NCBI GenBank assembly: GCA_013002865.1
Contig: JABDLU010000207.1
Coordinates: forward strand, 1-48,593
DNA length: 48,593 nt
Source: Acidimicrobiia bacterium
Lineage (GTDB): Bacteria > Actinomycetota > Acidimicrobiia > Spongiisociales > SHLN01
Direction: 5' to 3'
The position numbers were made by a program, and so were the translations under genes. Within the stretch, counting starts at the first letter, position 1; each line of letters begins with the position of its first letter. Below are positions 37,297 through 45,116 of this stretch, one piece after another. The notes under the pieces are model-generated. The model had not been told where the DNA came from. It saw only the letters and a list, made by a program, of their open reading frames with translations, and ran no database searches.

Positions 37297-38076
37297 CTAG
37301 GCGGGCTGGCAGCGGGGGCACCAGTAGGTGCTGCGCTGCAGCTCACCGAGCTCACGCCGCTCGATGTTCGTCCCGCAGCGCCGGCACGGCCGGCGATTGC
37401 GCCCGTACACCCAGAGGTCGGCGTTGCGGCCGTACCCGGTGGTGTTGCGCGTCGGCCGGGACCGGTTCGCCCAGAGCAATTTGCGGGCGCGGGCGGCCAG
37501 ACCCGTCAGTTGCTCGGACGTCAAGCTGTCCGGGGGCGTTTCGGGGTGGAGGCGCTCCAGGAACAGGACCTCCGACTTGTAGACGTTGCCGACGCCGGCC
37601 ATCACCCGCTGGTCGAGCAGCAGGTCGGCCACTGAATCGGCCGGCGAGGCGGGCGCCCGGCCGGCCGCTTCGGACGGATCAAAATCGTCGGCCAGTAGAT
37701 CCGGTCCGAGGTGAGCCATCTCGGCCTCGATGTCGCCCAGTAGACCCGCCGAGACCTCGGGAGCTGCGAAGCACACGGCCACATGGTCGGCGGTGGTGAC
37801 GACCAGACGGGCCTTGCCCGGAGTCTTGCGCCACTGCTCGCCCGTCCGGTAGAGATGCCACACGCCGGTCATGCCAAGATGGGATCGCACGGCCAGATCC
37901 CCCTCGAACACGACGACTAGGTGCTTGCCGCGGCTGAAGATCGATGTGATCCGGCGCCCCGACAGCCGGCCCGACCACTCCTGGGCCGCCCGGGCCGTTC
38001 CCTCGACCGTTGCCGTCTGTCCGACCAGCGACTGAAGGCGCCGGGCTGCGCGATAGAGCGTGTCTCCTTCCGGCAT
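37297..38076 (-). CDS. nei2: Endonuclease VIII-like DNA glycosylase (Nei2)
   Basis: 259 aa. Fpg/Nei-type enzyme: N-terminal catalytic PEGDT (Pro and Glu after Met), IFSRGKHLVVVF with the catalytic Lys, RSHLGMTGVWHLY, the helix-two-turn-helix segment LLLDQRVMAGVGNVYKSEVLFLERLHPETP, and a C-terminal zinc finger (CRRCGTNIERRELG..YWCPRCQ). It removes oxidised pyrimidines and nicks the abasic site. Start overlaps the lhr stop by one base (TGATG). lhr followed by nei is also found in mycobacteria (Rv3296-Rv3297), which supports a joint repair unit. Confidence 0.95.
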   Translation of the reverse strand: MPEGDTLYRAARRLQSLVGQTATVEGTARAAQEWSGRLSGRRITSIFSRGKHLVVVFEGDLAVRSHLGMTGVWHLYRTGEQWRKTPGKARLVVTTADHVAVCFAAPEVSAGLLGDIEAEMAHLGPDLLADDFDPSEAAGRAPASPADSVADLLLDQRVMAGVGNVYKSEVLFLERLHPETPPDSLTSEQLTGLAARARKLLWANRSRPTRNTTGYGRNADLWVYGRNRRPCRRCGTNIERRELGELQRSTYWCPRCQPA

Positions 38077-41000
38077 CAGGCGCGAAAGGCGAGGCCCTTG
38101 TAAGAGTCGACGAAACCGGCCTCGACCAGCAGCGACCCCAGCGGTGTGTTGACGGCCTTCTCGCCGTCAATCGTCTCGAGCTCGAAGCGCCGCCGCCGGG
38201 CGGCCAGACGCTCGATCAGGGCCACGGCCCGAAGCAGCAGGGCATCGTCGGTCGTGAAGGTCAGCACCCGGCGGGCACCGCGCTCGACGAAGACGACGAG
38301 CTTGCCACCGACCGTGATCACGAAGGCGCCCGCCGACCGGCTGGCCCGGCCCGCATCGTTCTCCGGCCAGCCGAGGGCGGCGCCGTACGGGTTGGCCGGG
38401 TCGGCGGCCGCCAGAAGAAGGCTCTCCTCGTCCGACGGTTGGCGCAAGCGATCGACGGCACCCGGCGAAGCAAACTGGGCGCCGCCCAGTCCCTCGATGA
38501 AGTAGCCGCGCCGGACCCGTCCCGAATCCTCCAATGCCCGCAGCACCGGGTATACCGCCGAGAACCCTCCCGCTACCCCCTCAGCCCCGGCGACGTCCCG
38601 GGTGAGAATCCCGGTTCGCTCCAACAGTTGGTCGGCCAGGGCTTTCGAAGCCACCGTCGGCTCCGGGGCCGGCTCGAGCAGCGATGCGACCAGGTACCAC
38701 CGGCCGCTGCCCGACGGGGGCGCCGCCGATGGCAAACGGGGTCGTCGCGCTGAGGTGGTGCGCTTGATCTTCCCCCACAGGAAGGCCCGCAGCGGCGCCA
38801 TCGTGTCGTTGGTGACCTCCCCGGCCCAGACGAGGTCCCACAGCGCATCGAGCGTCTCCTCCGGATCCCCTCCCCCGGATGCCTCGTACAGGTCACGGAA
38901 GAACGAGGCGCCGCGTTCGGCAAGGTGGGTGCGGAGCCGCTCGTGGATCGGCTCCGAAGGGGGTTCGGCGGTGGCCGGTCGATGCAGCAAGGGGATCTGC
39001 TCTCGCAGATACAGCGACACCCGCCCGTCGTTGGTGGAGAGCGGTTCCCGGCCCACCCACACCACCTCACCCGAGGCCATGAGCTGGTCGAGCTGCTCGG
39101 GACCGTACGACATGCGAGCCGGCAGCACATCGGTCTCGAGAATCGACGCCGGAATGGACGCCCCCTGCAGCTGGCGGACGATTTCATACAGCCGATCGAG
39201 GCTGCTCTGGCGGTTGCCGACCTGCTGCCAGCGCGCCAGGAACTCGGCAAGGGCGGGAGGCTCGACCGGCTCGACCTCCGAACGCAGCTTGGCAAGTGAC
39301 CGCCGCCGCAAGCGCCGGAGCACTTCGCTGTCGACCCATTCCTGGCCACTGCCGGCCGGCAGGAAGGCGCCGCGGGCGGTGCGGCCGGCTCGCTCGAGCC
39401 GGCCGAGCACTTCGGTCACGACCGCCGGCGCAAGCCCGAGGGCGCCGGCGACCTGGGCGGGGGTAAAGGGACCGTGCGTCCTGGCGAAGCGCCCGACGAC
39501 GTCCCCGAGCGCGTCGTCGACCGGCTCTAGGAACGCCTCGGGGACGCCCTGGGGCAGAGCCATTCCCAGCGCATCTCGCAGCCGGGCGGCATCCTCGATG
39601 GCGGCCCAGCGCTCGTCGCTTCCGGCCTGGATCCGGATGATCTGGCGAGCCTGCTCCAGTTCGACCAGGAACGCCTCGAGATCACCGTCGACCCGGGCCT
39701 CGAGATCGGTCCGGCCGAGCGGGCCGAGATGGCGCAGCAGGTCGTGCACGGCCGCGCTCGAGCGAGCGTGGCGGTCGGGAAGGAGCCGCTGCAGTTCCAG
39801 CTCCACCTCGGCGACTACGTCGGGGTCGAGCAGGTTGCGAAGCTCCGGTTCGCCCAGCAACTCGGCCAGCAGTGTTCGGTCCAGCGTGAGGGCGGCCGCC
39901 CGGCGTTCCGCCGGCGGGGCGTCGTACTCGTACATGTAGGCGGCGATGAAATCAAAGGTGAGCGATGAAGCGAACGGGCTGGGTGAATCGAGCGACACGT
40001 CGGTAATCCGCACCGTCCGGGCCCGCACGTCGGCCAGCAGCCCCGTGAGGGCCGGTAAATCGAAGTGCTCCTGCAGCACCTCCCGATAGGTCTCGAGCAC
40101 GATCGGAAAGGACGGATAGTTGCGGGCGATCTTGAGCAGGTCGGCGGAGCGCCGCCGCTGCAACCACAGCGGCGTCCGGTCACCCGGCCGGCGCCGGGGC
40201 AGCAGCAGCGCCCGGCCGGCCGCCTCCCGGAATCGCGACGCAAACAGGGCGCTGTTGGCCACCTCTTCAACGACCAACTCCTCGAGCTCCTCGGGTTCGA
40301 CGATGAGAGCATCGGTGGGGGGCGGCTCGTCGGCATCCGGGAACCGGAAGATCATGCCGTCGTCGGTCCACATCGAATCGACTTCGTAGTCGTAGTGGCG
40401 CCGCAACCTGGCCGAGGCGGCCAGCGACCAGGGGGCGTGCACCCGCGCCCCGAACGGCGACAGCAACACCATGCGCCAGTCGCCGATTTCGTCGCGATAG
40501 CGCTGGATGACCATCGTGCGGTCGGTCGGCAGCGTGCCGGTGGCCTCCTTCTCCTCGGCGATGAATGCCGCCAGGTTGGCGGCCGCCCACGGATCGAAGC
40601 GATAGCGCGTCACGAGATGCTGCTCGGCTTCGGCCGGGTCCATCGTGCCGATCTCCCGAACGAACGCCCCGATCGCCCGTCCCAGCTCCAACGGCCGGCC
40701 CACCATGTCCCCGTGCCAGAACGGCAGCTTGCTGGGTGTGCCCGGCGGGGCGGGGGTGACCCGCACCCGGTCATGATCGATCTCGTTGATCCGCCACGCC
40801 GTCGACCCGAGCGTGATGACGTCGCCGACCCGGGATTCGTACACCATCTCCTCATCGAGCTCCCCGACGTGGCCGCCCTCGGGGAGTGACACGCGGTACA
40901 TGCCCCGGTCGGGAATGGTGCCCGGGTTGGTGACGGCCAGCATCTGCGCTCCCGGCCGGGGAGTGAGGCTGCCGTCCACCCGGTCCCACACCAGGCGGGG

Positions 41001-42461
41001 CCGCAGCTCGGCAAACTCATCGGACGGGTAGCGGCCGGCCAGCATGTCGAGCACCGCTTCGAAGGGCGCTCGTCCCAGCGTGGCGTACGGAGCGGCCCTC
41101 CGCACCAGGTCGAACAGGTCGTCCACCTGCCAGCTGTCCATGGCGACGGTGGCAACGATGTGCTGGGAGAGGACGTCGAGCGGATTGGCGGGCACGGCGG
41201 TGGCTTCGATCTCCCCTCGATACATCCGGTCGACCACCACGGCCGACTCCAGCAGGTCGGCGCGGTGCTTGGGGAACACGCGCGCCCGGCTGGGAGCACC
41301 CACCTGGTGCCCGGCCCGTCCCACCCGCTGCAGGCCGCTGGCCACGGTGGTGGGCGACTCAACCAGCAGGACGAGGTCGACGGCTTCCATGTCGATGCCC
41401 AACTCCAGCGAGCTGGTGGCCACTACTGCCGGGAGCTCACCGCGTTTGAGCCGATCCTCGATCGCCAGCCGTTGTTCACGCGACAGGGATCCGTGGTGCG
41501 CCTGGGCCACCTCGCGGTCGGCCAGCTCGTTGAGCTGCTGGGCGAGGCGCTCGACGAGGCCGCGGCTGTTCCCAAAGACGATGGTGGAGCGGTGCTGCTC
41601 GATCAGCTCGAGCAGCCGGGGATACATGAGCGGCCAGATCGACTTAGTGGGCGGGGCATCGGGGTCGTCGGCCGGGAGGGACAGATCGGGTCGGGTCATG
41701 TCCTGGAGCGGGACCACCACCTGGACGTCGAGCTCCTTCTCCCAGGGCGCATCGACCACCGTCACCGGCCGCGGCTGCCACTGCCCGTCGGCGATGGTGC
41801 CGCCCCCCAGGAACCGGGCGATGTCCTCCAGCGGCCGCTGGGTGGCAGAGAGGCCGATGCGCTGGGGGCCGTCGGCCAGTTCCTCGAGCCGCTCCAGCGT
41901 CAGTGCCAGATGCGATCCCCGCTTGGTGCCCGCAACGGCGTGCACCTCATCGACGATCACCCACCGGACCGACGCCAGGATCTCCCGCACCTGTGAGGTC
42001 AGCATCAAATACAGCGACTCGGGCGTGGTGATGAGGACATCGGGCGGGGTGCGCATCATGCGGCGGCGCTCGTCGGCGGGGGTATCGCCGGTCCGCATCG
42101 CGGTGGTGACGTCGGGGAGCTCCAGCCCGAGCCGGCCGGCGGCGTTGCGGATACCGGCCAGGGGTGCCCGCAGGTTGCGGTCGATGTCGTAGGCGAGCGC
42201 CTTCATCGGGGAGATGTAGAGCACCCGGCAGCGTTCCTGGTCGGACGGCGCCGGTTCGGCGTGCAGCCGGTCGAGGGCGTAGAGGAAGGCGGCCAACGTC
42301 TTGCCCGACCCGGTGGGCGCGTGAATCAGCGTGTTGGCACCGGCGGCGATGGCCGCCCAGCCGTCGATCTGGGCGCGGGTCGGCTCCGGGAATGAGGTCT
42401 CGAACCATTCCCGGGTCGGCTGCGAGAACAGCCCGAGAGCGCCGTCGGAAGCGTTAGCCAC
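38076..42461 (-). CDS. lhr: Large helicase-related protein Lhr
   Basis: 1461 aa, full family length. The N-terminal SF2 helicase core has Walker A HAPTGSGKT (about 46-54), the DEVH box in VRWVIVDEVHAV, LSATQRPLED, and motif VI QRVGRAGHQ. Lhr-core winged-helix and beta-barrel modules and the long Lhr C-terminal region follow (DLLRHLGPLGRTDLEARV, RLPSAAPPSG, NPYGAALGWPE, VITVGGKLVVFVERGARRVLTF). Lhr is a 3'-5' ATP-dependent DNA translocase/helicase induced by DNA damage in mycobacteria. It is translationally coupled to nei2. The long plus-strand ORFs across it are shadows. Confidence 0.96.
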   Translation of the reverse strand: MANASDGALGLFSQPTREWFETSFPEPTRAQIDGWAAIAAGANTLIHAPTGSGKTLAAFLYALDRLHAEPAPSDQERCRVLYISPMKALAYDIDRNLRAPLAGIRNAAGRLGLELPDVTTAMRTGDTPADERRRMMRTPPDVLITTPESLYLMLTSQVREILASVRWVIVDEVHAVAGTKRGSHLALTLERLEELADGPQRIGLSATQRPLEDIARFLGGGTIADGQWQPRPVTVVDAPWEKELDVQVVVPLQDMTRPDLSLPADDPDAPPTKSIWPLMYPRLLELIEQHRSTIVFGNSRGLVERLAQQLNELADREVAQAHHGSLSREQRLAIEDRLKRGELPAVVATSSLELGIDMEAVDLVLLVESPTTVASGLQRVGRAGHQVGAPSRARVFPKHRADLLESAVVVDRMYRGEIEATAVPANPLDVLSQHIVATVAMDSWQVDDLFDLVRRAAPYATLGRAPFEAVLDMLAGRYPSDEFAELRPRLVWDRVDGSLTPRPGAQMLAVTNPGTIPDRGMYRVSLPEGGHVGELDEEMVYESRVGDVITLGSTAWRINEIDHDRVRVTPAPPGTPSKLPFWHGDMVGRPLELGRAIGAFVREIGTMDPAEAEQHLVTRYRFDPWAAANLAAFIAEEKEATGTLPTDRTMVIQRYRDEIGDWRMVLLSPFGARVHAPWSLAASARLRRHYDYEVDSMWTDDGMIFRFPDADEPPPTDALIVEPEELEELVVEEVANSALFASRFREAAGRALLLPRRRPGDRTPLWLQRRRSADLLKIARNYPSFPIVLETYREVLQEHFDLPALTGLLADVRARTVRITDVSLDSPSPFASSLTFDFIAAYMYEYDAPPAERRAAALTLDRTLLAELLGEPELRNLLDPDVVAEVELELQRLLPDRHARSSAAVHDLLRHLGPLGRTDLEARVDGDLEAFLVELEQARQIIRIQAGSDERWAAIEDAARLRDALGMALPQGVPEAFLEPVDDALGDVVGRFARTHGPFTPAQVAGALGLAPAVVTEVLGRLERAGRTARGAFLPAGSGQEWVDSEVLRRLRRRSLAKLRSEVEPVEPPALAEFLARWQQVGNRQSSLDRLYEIVRQLQGASIPASILETDVLPARMSYGPEQLDQLMASGEVVWVGREPLSTNDGRVSLYLREQIPLLHRPATAEPPSEPIHERLRTHLAERGASFFRDLYEASGGGDPEETLDALWDLVWAGEVTNDTMAPLRAFLWGKIKRTTSARRPRLPSAAPPSGSGRWYLVASLLEPAPEPTVASKALADQLLERTGILTRDVAGAEGVAGGFSAVYPVLRALEDSGRVRRGYFIEGLGGAQFASPGAVDRLRQPSDEESLLLAAADPANPYGAALGWPENDAGRASRSAGAFVITVGGKLVVFVERGARRVLTFTTDDALLLRAVALIERLAARRRRFELETIDGEKAVNTPLGSLLVEAGFVDSYKGLAFRA

Positions 42462-42505
42462 GTGCCAGCGAGATTACCGGGCGGCTGTGACAAGAAGGCC
42501 GGAGA

Positions 42506-42766
42506 TCAGCGGCGCTTCATCTTGTCGAAGTACTCGTTGAGGTCGAACTGCTTGACCCTCCAGGCGTCACCGATGACCCCGAAGAAGATGAGCGCAGCCG
42601 CCAGGAGGAGCAGAAAGGCGGTGACCAGGAAGCCGGCGATGGCCACCCAATGGCCGGCGGTCATCGGTTCGTTGTTGAGATCGCCCGGCCAGATGAACCC
42701 GGAGATGACCCCGGTGGCGATCCCCAAGCCGAGGACCACGATCGCCTGTTTGCCGAGCCGGCTCAC
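42506..42766 (-). CDS. Small two-helix membrane protein
   Basis: 86 aa, GTG start overlapping the pepP stop (GTGA). Two transmembrane helices, QAIVVLGLGIATGVISGFIW and HWVAIAGFLVTAFLLLLAAALIFFGVIG, are followed by a charged cytoplasmic tail ending NEYFDKMKRR. No family recognised. Co-transcription with pepP is likely. Confidence 0.75.
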   Translation of the reverse strand: MSRLGKQAIVVLGLGIATGVISGFIWPGDLNNEPMTAGHWVAIAGFLVTAFLLLLAAALIFFGVIGDAWRVKQFDLNEYFDKMKRR

Positions 42767-44220
42767 AGCACCGGAAGCCGGGAGCTCTCGGCGCAGATCG
42801 CTTCGATCTGGTCCGGATCGGTCGGCACACCGTCGGTGAGGTTGCGATACCCGTCGGCGGTGATGAGCACGTCGTCCTCGATGCGCACGCCGATGCCGAG
42901 GAACTCCGCAGGAATCTGGTGTGTGACCTTCTCTGCTTTCTCCCGGGCGGCGGCGCGGCGGCGCGTGGCTTCCTCGGCGCCGACTTCGTAGGCGAGCTCT
43001 CGCTGGGCCTCGTCGTCGTAGTCGAGCAGGGCGAACTCCACAGTTGGGCGCTTGGGATCGACGTAGACGCCGGGTTCGACGGTAAAGGCCATCCCGGCTT
43101 CGAGGGGACGGGGCCGGCGATCAACCCGGTAGCGGCCGGCGTCGTGCACATCAAGGCCGAGCCAGTGCCCGGTGCCGTGCATGAAGAACTCCCGGTCGTG
43201 GCCCATTGCATATGAGTCCTCGACCGACCCGGGCAGGAGCCCGAGATCGACGAGACCGGCGGCGATGGTCCGGCGGGCGGCCTCGTGCTGGGCGGCCAGG
43301 GTCGCTCCCGGCACGCACAGTTCAAACGCCGCCGCCTGCGCGGCCAGAACCACGTCGTAGATGGCGCGCTGGGGGGCCGTGAAGGTGCCGTTCACCGGGA
43401 AGGTGCGGGTGATGTCGGCGGAGAACTGACCGTACTCGGCCCCGGCGTCGATCAGCACCAGGTCGCCGTCTTCCATGCGCCGGCTGTTCTCGTGGTAGTG
43501 GAGGATGCACGCATTCGGGCCGGATCCGACAATGGAGGGGTAGCCGTCCCGGGGTGACCCGAGCTGGCGGAATACGAACTCGAGGGCGGCCTGGGTCTGG
43601 TATTCGAAGAGACCGGCCCGGGTGTATCTCATTGCTTCACAGTGCGCCTCGGCGGAGATGCGGCAGGCTTCGGTCAGCCACTCGACCTCGGGACCCGACT
43701 TGATGAGCCGCATCTCATGGAGGGTCGGTGAGGGATTCTCGATGACCGACGGAATCGCCCAGCCGCTCCTGACCCGCTGATCGCCCCGGGTCTGCAGCAA
43801 ATCGATGACCGTGGAATCGAACCGATCGTCGCCGAGCGTGTAGTAGATGCGCGACCGGTCAACGGCGTGCTCGCGCAGCTTGCGTTTCAAGTCGGAGATG
43901 GGGTAGGCAGAGTCGGCCCCGTAGGTATCGACCGCGCCGTCGACGCCGGCCCGGTAGCCGTCCCAGATCTCTCGCTCCCGGTCGTGGGGTCTTACGAACA
44001 GCACGTACTGCTCGGTGGGATGGGACGGGTTCAGGACGGCTACGGCGTCGGGCTCCGGGAAGCCGGTGAGGAAGTAGAAGTCGGAGTCCTGCCGGAAGGG
44101 GTAGTAGCTGTCGAAGTTGCGCACCACCTCGCGGCCACCAACGATGATGGCCATGCCGTCGCCCAGCTCCTCGGCGAAGCGCTTGCGCCGCAGCTCGAAC
44201 GGCGTCGGGTCGTAATCCAT
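42763..44220 (-). CDS. pepP: Xaa-Pro aminopeptidase P family (M24B)
   Basis: 485 aa from the ATG at 44220 (MDYDPTPFELRRKR, the usual PepP start; the track adds 18 codons). An N-terminal creatinase/aminopeptidase-P domain (NFDSYYPFRQDSDFYFLTGFPEP) precedes the M24 pita-bread catalytic domain. Its dinuclear-metal ligands are visible as LVLIDAGAEYGQFSADITRTFP (two Asp), HGTGHWLGLDVHD (His), a Glu in MAFTVEPGVY and a last Glu in IGVRIEDDVLIT. The enzyme removes N-terminal residues preceding proline. The site is complete, so it should be active. Confidence 0.93.
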   Translation of the reverse strand: MDYDPTPFELRRKRFAEELGDGMAIIVGGREVVRNFDSYYPFRQDSDFYFLTGFPEPDAVAVLNPSHPTEQYVLFVRPHDREREIWDGYRAGVDGAVDTYGADSAYPISDLKRKLREHAVDRSRIYYTLGDDRFDSTVIDLLQTRGDQRVRSGWAIPSVIENPSPTLHEMRLIKSGPEVEWLTEACRISAEAHCEAMRYTRAGLFEYQTQAALEFVFRQLGSPRDGYPSIVGSGPNACILHYHENSRRMEDGDLVLIDAGAEYGQFSADITRTFPVNGTFTAPQRAIYDVVLAAQAAAFELCVPGATLAAQHEAARRTIAAGLVDLGLLPGSVEDSYAMGHDREFFMHGTGHWLGLDVHDAGRYRVDRRPRPLEAGMAFTVEPGVYVDPKRPTVEFALLDYDDEAQRELAYEVGAEEATRRRAAAREKAEKVTHQIPAEFLGIGVRIEDDVLITADGYRNLTDGVPTDPDQIEAICAESSRLPVL

Positions 44221-44307
44221 CCGAGAAGCGTACCCGAGGTGTGGAGTCGGACTGCGGTCCCGCTGGAACGCCAAACGGGCGCCCTCTCCACCAGCTAGCG
44301 TTGGTAT

Positions 44308-44622
44308 ATGAGCGACTATCCCGACATCCCGGACAGCACCGAAGGCATCGGAATCCCCTCCGGGGAGCCGCCCAAGGCACCGGCGAGGGACATCGCCTTT
44401 CCGTGGCGGCTGGTCATCGCCCTCACCGTCTTCGGGCTCATCGTGCTGTTCGCGCTGCAGAACACCGAGACCGTCGACGTCAAATTCATCGTGTGGGACT
44501 TCGGAATCCCGCTCATCGTCGTGATCACCGCCACCATGGTGCTTTCGGTCATCTTCGGTGACATGATCGATTGGTGGTGGCGCCGTCGGAAGCGCAAGCG
44601 GCGCGAGCTGGAAGAGGGATAA
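44308..44622 (+). CDS. LapA-domain (DUF1049) membrane protein
   Basis: 104 aa. The family signature is clear: FPWRLVIALTVFGLIVLFALQNTETVDVKFIVWDFGIPLIVVITATMVLSVIFG, with two transmembrane helices around the FALQNTETVDVKF loop, followed by a highly basic tail (RRRKRKRRELEEG). LapA/B-type proteins in proteobacteria act in LPS regulation; in actinobacteria the role is unknown. The stop TAA is followed immediately by heptad array K. Confidence 0.88.
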   Translation: MSDYPDIPDSTEGIGIPSGEPPKAPARDIAFPWRLVIALTVFGLIVLFALQNTETVDVKFIVWDFGIPLIVVITATMVLSVIFGDMIDWWWRRRKRKRRELEEG

Positions 44623-44699
44623 GTAGGTCGACGGTCGACTGTCGACTGTCGACGGCCAAAACCGTCCCCTGTCGGCTTTCGGCTTTCGGCCAGAATCGG
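44623..44699. repeat. Heptad array K
   Basis: Eleven in-phase units: gtaggtc gacggtc gactgtc gactgtc gacggcc aaaaccg tcccctg tcggctt tcggctt tcggcca gaatcgg. It begins at the first base after the lapA stop and ends 6 nt before the next start codon. It holds the GGCCA word twice. Confidence 0.88.
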
Positions 44700-44705
44700 A
44701 GTCAC

Positions 44706-45116
44706 GTGAGCGGCAGGCCTGATCTCTTGGAATTGTTGCGTGGGTTGGAGTTGCCGGGGGGCGATTATGCGGTGTTTGGGAGTGGGCCGTTGATCGTGCG
44801 GGGGGTGGTGGAGGCGACGAACGATCTCGACATCATCTGCCGGGGAGTCGTGTGGGAGCAGGTCCGATCACGGGGAACCGAGATGTGGTTCAGTGAGGGG
44901 AACCCGTATGTCGAGATGTTCGAGGGGCTGCTCACGTTCGGCACGACATGGAAGTACGGCGTCTTCGACCTCGATGTGCTGATCGACACGGCCGAGTGGA
45001 TCGACGGGCTCCCCTTCGTGCGGCTCGAGCACGTTGTGTCCTATAAGCGGGCGGCGGGCCGGCCCAAGGATCTCGCCCACCTGGAGGCAATGGCGGCGGC
45101 CGGCCTCACAGCTTGA
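44706..45116 (+). CDS. Small nucleotidyltransferase-like protein with deviant codon use
   Basis: 136 aa from a GTG at 44706; the 181-aa track ORF starts inside lapA. GDYAVFGSGPLIVRGVVEATNDLDIICRG resembles the start of a nucleotidyltransferase fold (GSGP..R and T-x-D-x-D), as in AbiEii/MNT-like or minimal NTases. A second Asp strand is visible in GVFDLDVLID. The C-terminal RLEHVVSYKRAAGRPKDLAHLEAM is the common ending of such proteins. The first third uses TTG for leucine and GGG for glycine far more than neighbours, suggesting recent acquisition. No toxin/antitoxin partner is next to it. Confidence 0.7.
   Translation: MSGRPDLLELLRGLELPGGDYAVFGSGPLIVRGVVEATNDLDIICRGVVWEQVRSRGTEMWFSEGNPYVEMFEGLLTFGTTWKYGVFDLDVLIDTAEWIDGLPFVRLEHVVSYKRAAGRPKDLAHLEAMAAAGLTA

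Noticed and set aside
38602-39939. 445-aa plus-strand ORF and other long ORFs antisense to lhr
   Set aside because: Low-complexity Ser/Arg-rich translations typical of high-GC antisense frames; lhr covers the region fully.
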